Positions 14,946 to 24,457 of a stretch of 64,000 nucleotides of DNA are shown here, in pieces. Position numbers and translations under genes: made by a program. The stretch comes from a virus: IMG/VR virus record IMGVR_UViG_3300029922_000014, positions 1 through 64,000 of that record, one strand, 5' to 3'. The notes below the pieces were generated by a model. That model was not told the origin of the DNA. It worked only from the letters and a program-made list of their open reading frames with translations, and searched no databases. Positions within the stretch are counted from its first letter, which is position 1, and every line of letters starts with the position of its first letter.

Positions 14946-16508
14946 TTAGAGGGAGTAAGAGACGAGAACCCACATCGCTTGTGGGACAAAAGACGGAATG
15001 CCGGATCCAGGTGGATTGGCGGGCGCGCTGGTTCGCACCGCAATGAAAACAAGACGGAGGAAACCCCCAGTTGCCACAATGTTTGCCGGCTGATGCCCAG
15101 AGAAAAGAGTGTAGACGTTTGGGGCAGGCGTCGGGTTATACGGAGGAGCGCTGCTGGAATCTCCACCGACCGCCAGTGTGAATTGTGTAGGCGTGGGGAT
15201 GCCGCCGTTATTGAAAATCTCGACAATCAGCGTTTGCCCTGGGATTGGGGGGAGATCCGGAGCGACCAGACCAATCGTCTGTGTGCTAAGAACGGCAATC
15301 GTACCAGAAGAGTATATGACAGCGTACGGATTCGTGTCACCTACCGGCTTCACGTAACCGGAGGTAACGATGGCAGCATGCGACACCGCCACCGTCGCCA
15401 AAGCAGCCTCAGCCGCTTCAGCGCGCGTGGTTTCGGCCGTAATGGCTGCGCTCAGCGCCGTATCGTTCGTAGCCCGCGTGGTTGCTTCGGTGTTAATGTT
15501 GTTCTGAAGCGTGTTGTCAGCAGCAATCCGCGAAACAGCTTCGTTAGTATCCGCAGTCGCACGTGCGTTCGCTTCAGCAGTGATCGCCGCAGCATTCGCC
15601 GTGCACTGACCTTGGAGGTTCGACGCGCCAGCACCTTCCGCAGCTTCAGCGCGCGTGGTCTCCGCGGTGAGGTTGGATGCAATCGTGCCTTCCGCTGTGG
15701 TGGCGCGGGAGGTTTCAGCAGTGATCGCCGCAGCATTCGCCGTGCACTGACCTTGGAGGTTCGCTGCCCCGGTACCCTCTGCCGCCCTGGCACGGGCCAC
15801 TTCAGCGGCAAGGTTGGAGGTCAGCGTGGCTTCGGCAGCTTCAGCGCGCGTGGTCTCCGCGGCCACTGAACCGCTGATCGAAGCCTCGGCTGCTTCAGCG
15901 CGGGTGGTCTCAGCGTCGACATATTCACGCGTCGCACCCTGCCACTTTGCGAGATCCCACACGGAGTAGTAGGCGGGGTTGGTTGGGTCCTGATTCAGGC
16001 TGGCGACGGTGAGGCAGATGTACACCTGCGAATCACTGGCAGTGACGAAGTCACCGATGGTGTACGTGTTGAGGTTTGACCATGCTCCGCGCGCGGTCGT
16101 CTTCGCGTACATGTTGAGATTGCGGATGTGTCCAAGACCGACAATTTGCGGTCCACCGACCGGAGAGTTCATGGCGAGGTCACCGACCATGCCGGGTGTG
16201 GTCGTGGTCACGCCATCGGGCTGATACGGCGCGCTGCCATCACGGCGCAGGAAGGTGGTATCCAAACGGTCCAGCAGATACGCCATCGCGCCGATATAGT
16301 TCAACAGCGTCAACGTGCGCTTTTCGATCGACTGCTGCGGGGAGTTGGTCGGCTTCGGACCAACGCGATCGGTAGTGACAATCCGACGCACCCCCGGAAT
16401 CGGCGTCGGCGGCAGGTCGAGGTTGCTGGAATCCGGCGCAGGGACAGTCGCACCAGGAGTGGTGAAGACCTGACCAGAAGCGAACGGCGTATTGGGGAGA
16501 TTCGCCAT
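14946..16508 (-). CDS. Tail fibre with coiled-coil repeats
   Basis: 520 residues. The N-terminal about 180 residues form a beta-rich attachment part. Residues about 185-360 are built from ETTRAEAAE-type repeats interleaved with LQGQCTANAAAIT, a trimeric coiled-coil stalk common in long tail fibres. The C-terminal about 150 residues are beta-rich and end in a hydrophobic strand, probably the tip. ATG with AAGGA. The cysteines in the GQC repeats could cross-link chains. Confidence 0.8.
   Translation of the reverse strand: MANLPNTPFASGQVFTTPGATVPAPDSSNLDLPPTPIPGVRRIVTTDRVGPKPTNSPQQSIEKRTLTLLNYIGAMAYLLDRLDTTFLRRDGSAPYQPDGVTTTTPGMVGDLAMNSPVGGPQIVGLGHIRNLNMYAKTTARGAWSNLNTYTIGDFVTASDSQVYICLTVASLNQDPTNPAYYSVWDLAKWQGATREYVDAETTRAEAAEASISGSVAAETTRAEAAEATLTSNLAAEVARARAAEGTGAANLQGQCTANAAAITAETSRATTAEGTIASNLTAETTRAEAAEGAGASNLQGQCTANAAAITAEANARATADTNEAVSRIAADNTLQNNINTEATTRATNDTALSAAITAETTRAEAAEAALATVAVSHAAIVTSGYVKPVGDTNPYAVIYSSGTIAVLSTQTIGLVAPDLPPIPGQTLIVEIFNNGGIPTPTQFTLAVGGDSSSAPPYNPTPAPNVYTLFSGHQPANIVATGGFLRLVFIAVRTSAPANPPGSGIPSFVPQAMWVLVSYSL
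15573..15622 (-). repeat. 50 bp direct repeat within fibre gene, copy 1
   Basis: Identical to 15714-15763. The offset of 141 bp (47 codons) keeps the reading frame. Recombination between the copies would remove one stalk unit. Confidence 0.85.
15714..15763 (-). repeat. 50 bp direct repeat within fibre gene, copy 2
   Basis: Second copy of the repeat at 15573-15622, encoding the LQGQCTANAAAIT stalk unit. Confidence 0.85.
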
Positions 16509-16517
16509 GTTCGGTCC

Positions 16518-17222
16518 TTACGACGCCAGAAGCGCCCAGTACGTGGGGCTGGAAGATGGAATCTGCCCGGTGTTGGCAACGATTGCGACATAGATGCCAC
16601 CTGCATACGTGACGTAGTCGGTGGCGATGTACGCGGTCCCGCTCCCCCAGGCTCCCTTGTTTGCGCCGCTAACGCGCTGCGTCGGGCGCAGCGCAAGCGT
16701 GTGAACGGCCTGGAGACCGAGATCAGATGACTTGAGAAAGTTGCAGGTGATCTTCGCCAAAGGGAACCCATTTGCGAGCATCACGGCTTCTTCGAGGATG
16801 GTGTACCCGACGAAGTCGAGAGGCGGCAGCAAACCGTTGACACTGATCGAATAGGCGTCCGGATACCCAAAGAACACCGCTGGTTGGTACAGCAAGACTG
16901 AGACCCCAGTCGTGTCGGCCGGTGCAGGGGCTGGCGGAACATACGGAACCAGAGCACCACCGATCTGCATCGACTTGACCGTCAGTTCAGAAAGGGTCGA
17001 TATGCCTTGTGAGCCAATCGTGGGGCTGCCTCCGAGATTGCCGATGAAACGCGAAAACACTGAGAGTCCGATGTTGACGATGAGGTTGTGGTGATGGTAG
17101 CGGCGTGTGGCAAATCCACGTTTCACCGCCCAAGCCATCTCATCTTCGAGAAGCACATCGGTGATAGCAGGATCCAGTTCGTATAGCTCGAACGTTCCGT
17201 GAAGCGACATGGATTCGTGCAT
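16518..17222 (-). CDS. Tail or baseplate-associated structural protein
   Basis: About 234 residues if started at the ATG at 17222 (MHESMSLHGTFELYELD); another ATG lies at 17210. The frame stays open to a TTG in the palindrome at 17288, but that extension covers a hairpin and is unlikely to be coding. No strong ribosome binding site is visible. It ends with GSGTAYIATDYVTYAGGIYVAIVANTG, a pattern also seen in the neighbouring fibre gene's carbohydrate-binding-module-like segment. It lies between the tail-protein-I-like gene and the fibre. Confidence 0.65.
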   Translation of the reverse strand: MHESMSLHGTFELYELDPAITDVLLEDEMAWAVKRGFATRRYHHHNLIVNIGLSVFSRFIGNLGGSPTIGSQGISTLSELTVKSMQIGGALVPYVPPAPAPADTTGVSVLLYQPAVFFGYPDAYSISVNGLLPPLDFVGYTILEEAVMLANGFPLAKITCNFLKSSDLGLQAVHTLALRPTQRVSGANKGAWGSGTAYIATDYVTYAGGIYVAIVANTGQIPSSSPTYWALLAS

Positions 17223-17272
17223 GCTGCGAGCATGGGCAAACACCGGCAGTCCGCAACGGATCCCGAGGTTTG

Positions 17273-17285
17273 GACTCAGTCCAGA
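17273..17285 (-). promoter_or_regulatory. Leader inverted repeat TGGACT-N-AGTCCA
   Basis: A six-base-pair inverted repeat just downstream of the palindrome at 17288 and upstream of the gene starting near 17222. It sits as the GGTCC/GGACC hairpins do but differs in sequence. Confidence 0.4.
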
Positions 17286-17287
17286 CA

Positions 17288-17304
17288 ACTGACATCGTGT
17301 CAAT
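17288..17304. repeat. 17 bp palindrome, intergenic
   Basis: ACTGACA-TCG-TGTCAAT on the plus strand, between the stop at 17319 and the gene starting near 17222. No TAnnnT occurs 15 bp from its TTGACA. Confidence 0.85.
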
Positions 17305-17318
17305 CACCAAAAGAGCGT

Positions 17319-20300
17319 TCAAGCGAACTGGGACAGGTAAGACATCGCCTGTATCAGTTCGGTAGGCGTCAGTTCGCGCTGATATATCACCACGGCGCTG
17401 ACCAAACCAAAGAATGGATCGGCCCCCGATGAGTTCGTCAGATCGAGGTTTCCGACAACAACACGTCCACTGCTGGTATGTGACGGCCCATAGCCAGCAG
17501 AAGCCGCGGTGTCGCCCGCTTGCTGCACAGTCAGCGTTCCGGAACCCTGCACGCCGTATATGACAGTCGGGGTATTTGCAGCGGTCACAGACGGGGTTGG
17601 CGCACTCTGCCCATCCACCATGTAGTCGGTTTCTATGAAAGTCGAAGGCGAATTGAACCCAGCCGTTATTTGAGCGATGAATTGCCCACTGATAAGATCA
17701 CCGGCCCAGACGAGGATGTTATTACCGATTGACGGCGACGCGGTCGATTCAAATACGGCCAGAATCGTAAAGCCAGTGGTCGACAACGGCACGGCCGTCG
17801 AAGCGCTTGTCAATCCGGTCCCGGTCGCAAATCCACCAACGGCGTCATTGCCGCCGATGGATCCGAGGGTGAGGGCACCGACAGCGGTTAGATCATTGCC
17901 ATTCCCGGACAGGTCGTTCCAGCCCGTGACAACACCAAGGGAGGAAACGATCGAAGCCGGTGTCAGCAGGAGTGCTGCGCCTGATGGCAGTGACGCCACC
18001 CCGTTTGTACCGCTACCCACGATGGTGGCAGCGGCAGCTTGGAGTGTTCCGGTGCTCTCTGTCTCGTTAACGCTTCCGGTTCCAGACACCGTAGCCGCCT
18101 GTGCGCTCATAGCGCCAGCGTTCAAGACAGCGCCGGACATCGTGGCGGATTGCGCCTGAATAGTTCCAACCACCTCGGGACGTCCAGGGGCGGAGACGAT
18201 CCCAAATCGGGCAAGAATGTACGCGCGAACCGCCGCAGGATCCTGGGAAGGCGGATAGATAAGAACTTCTGTGACTGTTCCGTGGAAGAAATCACTTGGC
18301 GTCAGTTGGTCGGAACCGATCCATACTCCCAGGGTCGTGCCGTGGCCATCGCCATAAGTCCACACAGCCGATTGTTCGCCATCACTGTTCAGCTTACACG
18401 TGATGTTGGTAAGGGGGTTAAAACCACCGTCGACAAGGACCAGTTGCGAGAGCGGAACGACGTCAGCCGAATCGGCCTCGGTTCCGCCGGATCCATAAAC
18501 GCCAGCAGTGTGTCTGGCCTTACCCGAAGTCCCCGCGTCACCGACGCGCATAGAGACGCCCAGCACACTCGGATCGGTTCTTCCGTCAGCCCCCAATACG
18601 ACGTTACTTGCGCTGTATGCATTCAAAGTGCAAACGACATAGATATGCCACCCGTCCGCATCCTGGAAATTGTACGGAAGGGCCACCCGACTGGCGGAGT
18701 CAAACCCGCCCACATATGTGATGCCTCCCCCGGTGACGGCATTCAGGGTTCCTGTGCCAACACCATTGTTTCCGTTTCCTGACGAATCCGGCCAATTGAT
18801 GGTAGACCCTGACGGAACAGCGGTTCCGCTCCGCAGCCATACGAGCATCCCAGGTGGCGGGGTGGCTGTGATGGGGGTGGTGATGACAAACTGTTCGTCA
18901 AGGTACGCCGCGTCAGGAGCCAACGGCGACGGAACGTTCAGGTCAGTGTCGAACCACGCAACGTCAACATGGGCAGGCAGCACACCGAATTGGAGGTCGT
19001 TGGCGATCTGTTTTTTAATCGCCAGCATGGCTGCGGATGCCTGCGGGGTCAAAGCGACCGCCAAGGGGCTTCCATCAGGGTTGTTGAGGTGAATAGCAAC
19101 CCGGCTGGAGGGGAAGAAGATCGGAATCCGCTTCGACCAGTACCCATGGAAGTACTCACGATAGCGATCACCGAAGGTAGTAACCGTGATGGTTCCGCTG
19201 ACCGCGCCAGGATCACCGCTGGCACCAAACTGATAAGTGAAAACGGTGGGGCTGATGACGCTGACCGTAAACTTGCCATTATAGGCAGCCGGGGAAGCGC
19301 CATCAATTGCAACGGTCTGTCCCGACATCAAACCGTGAACCGGGTTTACGATGATTGACCCCGTAACCACCCCAGGATCTGTGGCTGCTGCAAAAACGTA
19401 GGTGAACGTGGTCGGTCCGGTAACGGCGACCAAATAATTTCCGTTGTAGGCAATTGGCGTCGCCCCGCTGATCGCAGCCGTTTGTCCTGACGTCAAACCG
19501 TGAGCAGACGTCGTCGTAACCGTTGCAGTGACCACGCCAGACGCGAATGCGCTCGTAATTCCGGAAACCGCAATAGAGGCAACCGTCACTGTTGCAGTGA
19601 CCATGGCAGATGCAAACGTGCGCGTGATTCCGGAACTCGGAAACGTGGCAAACGCGCGCGTACCATAAGCCGTAGATGACGTAACCTGATTGCGAATCGG
19701 CGGCCCGAAGGTCTTGAACGCGGTGATGTTGGTGACGGTCAGCAGCGAACCATAGATCGTGGTGAGGGCCGCGATGAAGTTTGCAACCGTGGTCGCCAGC
19801 GTCGCGTTGATCTGCACCTGCGGAGCAGTCGCGGATCCGGCGATGAAGGTAAAGGCGACAGCACCAAGTTCAAAGATCGTACCGGTGACTGCACCGGGGT
19901 CGACCCCCAACACGAAGGTATAGGTGAAGGTGTTCGCGCCGGTGACGGTGATGACGAATGCGCCGTTGTAGCTCGACGGGAGGGCGCCGCTGATCTGAAC
20001 GCTGGTTCCGGTTACCAATCCGTGCGGCGTCACGGTAGTGACGGTCGCAGTGACTGTTTCCGCCGCATAGGATCTGGTGATGCCAGAAACGGAAACCGGC
20101 AGCGTGATTGACACGATGTCATTCACCGCCGGGTTTGCCTGATTCTGAAAGACCACATACCCCGTGGCTTGATTGTACAAATCGGCGCCATCCATTCCAA
20201 ACGGACCGATAACGGATCCAGTCGCGGTGATCGGAACGTTGAGCAGCGTAGACGGGGTTCCGACCGCGGTGACCAATTCGATGGTCGGATCACCAGGATC

Positions 20301-21071
20301 GACCCACACCTCAGTAGCGTAGCCGAGATAGCCGAAGTCACTCAAACGCGTGACGACGCTGGACGGCAAGCCCTTCTGCTTCCACACGGAAACGATGTTC
20401 TTGACCTTGGACCGCTGAACGGTCAGCGGATCTGAGGTGTCGAGTGCGAGCCCATAATTGGCTGCCAGCGAGATGAGGTTCTGCGGCGCGCACTGATACG
20501 CGTCGTATTGCTGACGAATGATGTCGTTGTCGTACTGCCATTCGGTCAAACAGGCGCCGACCACCTTCAGGTAGTAGAGCAGCACCTTGTCGGGGTCGAA
20601 GATGGAGAACAACGCCATGCCAGCGTAAGCCCGTTCAGGCATCGACGCATACGCCTGCCAGGAGTAGACCGCGGTGTCATAGGCGTACTCGAAGCGCCAC
20701 ATCCCTTCGAGCGGCACCACCCAAACGGTCTCCCACAAAACCGGTTGGCGGAAGGAATAATAAATCTGGCTGTTCGGCCCCAGGTTCTTTGTTCCGATGG
20801 CGTTCGGCGCAGCGCCCTGATCAAAGAAGGCATCTCCGATATTCTCAGAAAACAGTGGAGAGACCACGAACGCTTGTCCAACCTGCAACGCGAACGTGTC
20901 AGTGGCATCCATGACGTCGACGGCGTAAACCAAAAGCGGAAACGACGGGCGATACCCGGTCGTGTCGTAGTAGGATTCTTTGGTTGCCGTCGGAGGACGA
21001 CTGACCGTGAACTCTGCGGTCAGCAGCGCAACGGGCTGAATCGGACTTGGCGTCTCAATGGTCGTGGTCAT
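17319..21071 (-). CDS. Chimeric tail protein: gpI-like N-terminus, Ig-like modules, lectin-like domains
   Basis: 1250 residues. Residues 1 to about 270 resemble phage tail protein I (baseplate wedge) by content and position after the J-like gene (ACLTEWQYDNDIIRQQYDAY, NIVSVWKQKGLPSSVV). Then come three Ig-like modules (HGL..G..V.I.GA.P..YNG, TFTYTF) up to about residue 640. Two Concanavalin/LamG-like segments follow: one around 730-960 beginning LVWLRSGTAVPS, with WPDSSGNGNNG, and one around 1040-1240 with WNDLSGNGNDLT. Between them are AQSAT repeats shared with the 8525-9817 protein. The ATG follows the preceding stop closely. It likely links baseplate to fibre and binds surface sugars. Confidence 0.75.
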   Translation of the reverse strand: MTTTIETPSPIQPVALLTAEFTVSRPPTATKESYYDTTGYRPSFPLLVYAVDVMDATDTFALQVGQAFVVSPLFSENIGDAFFDQGAAPNAIGTKNLGPNSQIYYSFRQPVLWETVWVVPLEGMWRFEYAYDTAVYSWQAYASMPERAYAGMALFSIFDPDKVLLYYLKVVGACLTEWQYDNDIIRQQYDAYQCAPQNLISLAANYGLALDTSDPLTVQRSKVKNIVSVWKQKGLPSSVVTRLSDFGYLGYATEVWVDPGDPTIELVTAVGTPSTLLNVPITATGSVIGPFGMDGADLYNQATGYVVFQNQANPAVNDIVSITLPVSVSGITRSYAAETVTATVTTVTPHGLVTGTSVQISGALPSSYNGAFVITVTGANTFTYTFVLGVDPGAVTGTIFELGAVAFTFIAGSATAPQVQINATLATTVANFIAALTTIYGSLLTVTNITAFKTFGPPIRNQVTSSTAYGTRAFATFPSSGITRTFASAMVTATVTVASIAVSGITSAFASGVVTATVTTTSAHGLTSGQTAAISGATPIAYNGNYLVAVTGPTTFTYVFAAATDPGVVTGSIIVNPVHGLMSGQTVAIDGASPAAYNGKFTVSVISPTVFTYQFGASGDPGAVSGTITVTTFGDRYREYFHGYWSKRIPIFFPSSRVAIHLNNPDGSPLAVALTPQASAAMLAIKKQIANDLQFGVLPAHVDVAWFDTDLNVPSPLAPDAAYLDEQFVITTPITATPPPGMLVWLRSGTAVPSGSTINWPDSSGNGNNGVGTGTLNAVTGGGITYVGGFDSASRVALPYNFQDADGWHIYVVCTLNAYSASNVVLGADGRTDPSVLGVSMRVGDAGTSGKARHTAGVYGSGGTEADSADVVPLSQLVLVDGGFNPLTNITCKLNSDGEQSAVWTYGDGHGTTLGVWIGSDQLTPSDFFHGTVTEVLIYPPSQDPAAVRAYILARFGIVSAPGRPEVVGTIQAQSATMSGAVLNAGAMSAQAATVSGTGSVNETESTGTLQAAAATIVGSGTNGVASLPSGAALLLTPASIVSSLGVVTGWNDLSGNGNDLTAVGALTLGSIGGNDAVGGFATGTGLTSASTAVPLSTTGFTILAVFESTASPSIGNNILVWAGDLISGQFIAQITAGFNSPSTFIETDYMVDGQSAPTPSVTAANTPTVIYGVQGSGTLTVQQAGDTAASAGYGPSHTSSGRVVVGNLDLTNSSGADPFFGLVSAVVIYQRELTPTELIQAMSYLSQFA
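19180..20100 (-). repeat. Three Ig-like module copies in the tail protein gene
   Basis: Two adjacent modules (about 19180-19560) and one further upstream in the protein (about 19880-20095). Their DNA, around AAGGTATAGGTGAAGG on the plus strand, is similar to copies at about 21440-21690, 21945-22160 and 37440-37640. Confidence 0.75.
20107..20123. repeat. 17 bp palindrome, intragenic copy
   Basis: ATTGACA-CGA-TGTCATT within 17319-21071, read as N-D-I-V-S-I on the minus strand. Confidence 0.85.
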
Positions 21072-21075
21072 CGGA

Positions 21076-21714
21076 TCAGGACTGCTGAATGGTCAGGAGA
21101 TGGACTTGCAGGGTTCCCAGGTTCGGAACGGTCAGCGGAGCAGCAAATGCCCACCACGCCAACACGTTGCCGCCGACATCGGTGAGGTACGCTCCGGCGA
21201 CATTCGGGATGGTTCCCCCAGAAGCGCTCCAGGACTGATCAGCCAGCACGATCTGCTGCCCGCTCGCACCCTGGGACACCGTCCAGTTCGCCTTGGTGAT
21301 CGGGATGCCGCCGGTGGTATATCCATTCCCTGAAGCGACTTCGACGAATCCCTGTCCATTGATCTGCGGGGTTGACGAGGTTTGGTAGAGGCGCAACGCC
21401 ACCGCGTTGTTTGCGATACCGCCAGTGCCGATCGGGATGGCAGTTATGGTTCCGGTGGCTGGGCTTGAACCACCGACAAAGGTATAGGTGAAGGTGCTGG
21501 CGCCAGTGACGGTGATGACGAAGTAACCGTTATAGGCATCCGGCGCCGCGCCATTGATCGCCACAACAGCGCCATTGGAGAGCCCGTGCGGTGAACTCGT
21601 GGTGGCCGTTGCGGTCGTTCCCGATGAAGTGAGGCTGGTTATCGAAAGCGTCGGAGCAGAAGCTGCACCGAAGAGCGCCGAAACCTGACCTGCGTATGTG
21701 AGACTGTTGGCCAT
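21076..21714 (-). CDS. Small tail protein with one Ig-like module
   Basis: 212 residues. Residues about 25-90 are one copy of the shared module (HGLSNGAVVAINGAAPDAYNG and TFTYTF). The C-terminal half (ITKANWTVSQGASGQQIVLADQSWSASG) is beta-rich and unassigned. ATG with GAGGAT upstream. It lies between the J-like wedge gene and the gpI-like gene, so it is probably part of or bound to the baseplate rim. Confidence 0.7.
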   Translation of the reverse strand: MANSLTYAGQVSALFGAASAPTLSITSLTSSGTTATATTSSPHGLSNGAVVAINGAAPDAYNGYFVITVTGASTFTYTFVGGSSPATGTITAIPIGTGGIANNAVALRLYQTSSTPQINGQGFVEVASGNGYTTGGIPITKANWTVSQGASGQQIVLADQSWSASGGTIPNVAGAYLTDVGGNVLAWWAFAAPLTVPNLGTLQVHLLTIQQS

Positions 21715-21720
21715 GGATCC

Positions 21721-24456
21721 TCAACCGGCGGTCAGAGTGAAGGAGAGCTTGCGCAGATTGATCGCAGTGGTGATCTGCGTCGGTCCGGTCGCGGAGTCGT
21801 AATAAATCTCGTCGTTGAAGGCATACACCTCGTTGTAGAAGTTCACTGACGAGATGCCACCGGTGGAGATGTCCTGGATCTGCGCATAAGTCAACACGTC
21901 GCCCACCTTGTACCCGCCACCTGGGTTGATCAGCAAGGCGGTGATGGTGCCGGTGACTGCGCCCGGATCGGAAGCGGCTGAGAAGGTATAGGTGAAGGTG
22001 TTCGCGCCGGTCACGGTGATCTGCACCAGTCCGTTATAGACCGACGGCGAAGCGCCGCTGATCAAGACGGATGACCCATTGGCGTATCCGTGCGCCGTCG
22101 CGGTGACAGTCGCAGTGACCACCATGGACGCGAAGGCGCGGGTGATGCCAGAAACGGAGATCGGGAATTGCCCGGGGCGGTAGGCGGAAAGAGGGACACC
22201 GTCGAAGTACGGCGGAGTCGCCGGCACTGCGGTGGGGATTCCGGGCGGTGGCCAGTTGTCGGCCGGCTGCGCACCCACGGGCGAGATGGTGACCGACTGG
22301 TTGATGCGATAGTCGGCGGTGACGTTCGCGTAAACGGCGGTGACCGGTTGGTACAGGATCAGCGGCGGTGAGGTGTTGGCGAAGGTGATCTTCCAAGCGC
22401 CCGTGACATAGTTGATGAAACTGTTGGCAGGTGTCGTATCCACGACGAACGGAGCACCGGTCGGGGTCAGCGGCGATGTGGTAACTGTCCAATTTCCGGA
22501 ACCGTCATCGGTACAGGTGATGGCAGTGCCATTGAGGTACGAGATGCTGACGGTGACGGTACCGGGGCTGATGACACTTCCGGGCAACACGGTCGGGCTC
22601 GACAGGGTTCCAGAAACAAACGTAGGCGAAACCACATCGCCCTGCACTTCTGTTTCGTCTGACAGCGTTCCCAGCGCAATGCGGTCGATGGTGAAGTATT
22701 TGACGCCGAGCACGGTGCGCACGGCGTTGTACAGGTCCGCGATGTGGATCACGAATCCAGTCGATGCCTGGAAAACAGCGATGATCGCAGCCGTGATGTC
22801 CTGATGAACGGTCTGCTTGTTGAATCCAGACGAATAAATCACGGTCGGCATGTAGATGTCGATCCACGTCGTTCCAGGCGTCTGGATGAGGTTCTGCACG
22901 CTGGCCAACGTCCGGGGCGTGAGAAAGTCCTGAAGCGTACCGATCAGATCGGATTGAGGCTGCGTGTATTCGAGGTAGGGAACCGTCGAGAAAAAGCCGT
23001 CGGTGGAACGTGCGGTGAACTGGACCGTTTGCGTGGTCCACACGCTCAAGCTGATGACGTTGGATTGATACGACGAGATGTACCGGTCCGCGAAGATCAG
23101 GTCGATGCCGGGAACCTGAAGCGGAACGGTGTCATAATCTTGGAGGCTGATGATCTTGTTCTGACTGCGAATGTACGCCGGAACATTGACCCGCATCTGA
23201 TCGAGAGTTTCGCGATCGGCTCCGCCTTGAGCGGCACCGACGTACACGACGGCGCTGGGGTCAGCCGGGTTGACGTTGTAGTAGTTTGCGGTCACAGGAC
23301 CACCAGCCGTGAATGCGGCTGCCAACGTGACCGACCACGCACCGGTGGAATACACGACTGTCGCCGCGGTTACCGCGATGCCCGTGGTGTTGTTGATCAC
23401 GGTCATGGTGCCATCGCCGGCATCCTGCAACTGCAAGGTACCGCCACCGGAGAGCAGGTTGAAGGTCAGTGCAAGGCTGCCCGACTGGACCGGCTTGAAC
23501 GACGTGGCGCCGGTCTGAATGGTGCCAGCGCTGGTCACGCCCTGAGGCTCATTCGACTGGAATTGAGTGCCGCCGGTGGTGGTAAGGTCCACTGACTGGT
23601 TGATGAAGGAAACGGTGACCGACCCGGTTCCAGGCGACGCGAGCGCAGCCGATATGGTTCCGGAAATGCTCCCGACCGCGGCATTGCCAGCGGCACCAGA
23701 GCAGGTTCGGTAGGGGAGGGTAACGGTCTGGGTCGGAATCGCGCCTTTCGAGCCATCACCGAACTGGATGTTCAACCGGCCCATGCCATCGAAAGAAGCC
23801 TGATAGCTGTTCGATGGTCCGTTCAGCAGCGCGAGGTTGTCCACCTGCGTCCACAGGTTTGCTGGGTTGCTGGGGTCACCGACGTAAACGCTCCAGGAGC
23901 CATCCTCGACGATGAACTTCGACCCAATGATCACCTGGGACGGTTGCGTGCTGGGAGTGAACTGTTCGGTGTAGCTGGTGCCTTCCGTGACGGTCAAGGA
24001 GATGACAGAGGTTCCCGGTGCAATCACCGCGTCGGAGAGCAATTGATAGGTCAGTCCGTTGGACCCGACAATCTGAGATCCGGCCGGAATGGTACCGCCA
24101 TAGGCCACCAGCGACGCGGGAACGGCAACGGAGGTGAGGATGGCTTCGGCGGCGGCGGCGCCGGCCGGCACGTATCCAACGGACGACGCAAACAGGAGGC
24201 CCGATTCATACCGGCGGGCGCTGGACAGAAAAATCTCGATGACCGCAGCGTCCTGTCCGGCGGAGACAAGGTCACCGACAAGGCCGAGTTGTTCGATCAG
24301 CCACTGGCCTAAGTTGGTCTCAAAGAAGTCGGACCATACGCCTGAACGGGTCTGACGGACGATGGTCACCAGTTCGTTCACGATCGACGCGTAGTCGCGC
24401 CCGGTGAAGCTCAGGCGCTGAGGGATCGCAAGTTGGGCGAGGACGGGATCGACCAT
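21721..24456 (-). CDS. Baseplate J-like wedge protein with inserted Ig-like module
   Basis: About 911 residues from the ATG at 24456, four bases after the preceding stop; an upstream GTG or TTG in frame cannot be excluded. The N-terminal segment (LIEQLGLVGDLVSAGQDAA, VPAGAAAAEAILTSV, GGTIPAGSQ) and the middle (GADRETLDQMRVNVPAYIRSQNKIISLQ with a DYDTVPLQVPGI follow-on) are the hallmarks of baseplate_J/T4 gp6-type wedge proteins. It is much longer than P2 gpJ because of added beta domains, including one Ig-like module near residues 770-835. It follows the gp25-like gene, as in P2 and Mu. Confidence 0.88.
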   Translation of the reverse strand: MVDPVLAQLAIPQRLSFTGRDYASIVNELVTIVRQTRSGVWSDFFETNLGQWLIEQLGLVGDLVSAGQDAAVIEIFLSSARRYESGLLFASSVGYVPAGAAAAEAILTSVAVPASLVAYGGTIPAGSQIVGSNGLTYQLLSDAVIAPGTSVISLTVTEGTSYTEQFTPSTQPSQVIIGSKFIVEDGSWSVYVGDPSNPANLWTQVDNLALLNGPSNSYQASFDGMGRLNIQFGDGSKGAIPTQTVTLPYRTCSGAAGNAAVGSISGTISAALASPGTGSVTVSFINQSVDLTTTGGTQFQSNEPQGVTSAGTIQTGATSFKPVQSGSLALTFNLLSGGGTLQLQDAGDGTMTVINNTTGIAVTAATVVYSTGAWSVTLAAAFTAGGPVTANYYNVNPADPSAVVYVGAAQGGADRETLDQMRVNVPAYIRSQNKIISLQDYDTVPLQVPGIDLIFADRYISSYQSNVISLSVWTTQTVQFTARSTDGFFSTVPYLEYTQPQSDLIGTLQDFLTPRTLASVQNLIQTPGTTWIDIYMPTVIYSSGFNKQTVHQDITAAIIAVFQASTGFVIHIADLYNAVRTVLGVKYFTIDRIALGTLSDETEVQGDVVSPTFVSGTLSSPTVLPGSVISPGTVTVSISYLNGTAITCTDDGSGNWTVTTSPLTPTGAPFVVDTTPANSFINYVTGAWKITFANTSPPLILYQPVTAVYANVTADYRINQSVTISPVGAQPADNWPPPGIPTAVPATPPYFDGVPLSAYRPGQFPISVSGITRAFASMVVTATVTATAHGYANGSSVLISGASPSVYNGLVQITVTGANTFTYTFSAASDPGAVTGTITALLINPGGGYKVGDVLTYAQIQDISTGGISSVNFYNEVYAFNDEIYYDSATGPTQITTAINLRKLSFTLTAG
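21945..22160 (-). repeat. Ig-like module copy in the J-like gene
   Basis: Codes for a module with GITRAFAS, HGYANGSSVLISGASPSVYNG and NTFTYTF. At DNA level it shares the GTATAGGTGAAGGTGTTCG stretch with copies in other tail genes. Confidence 0.75.
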
Positions 24457-24457
24457 G

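Noticed and set aside
8560-15960. CRISPR array
   Set aside because: The repeats in this region are in-frame coding repeats without unique spacers of constant length.
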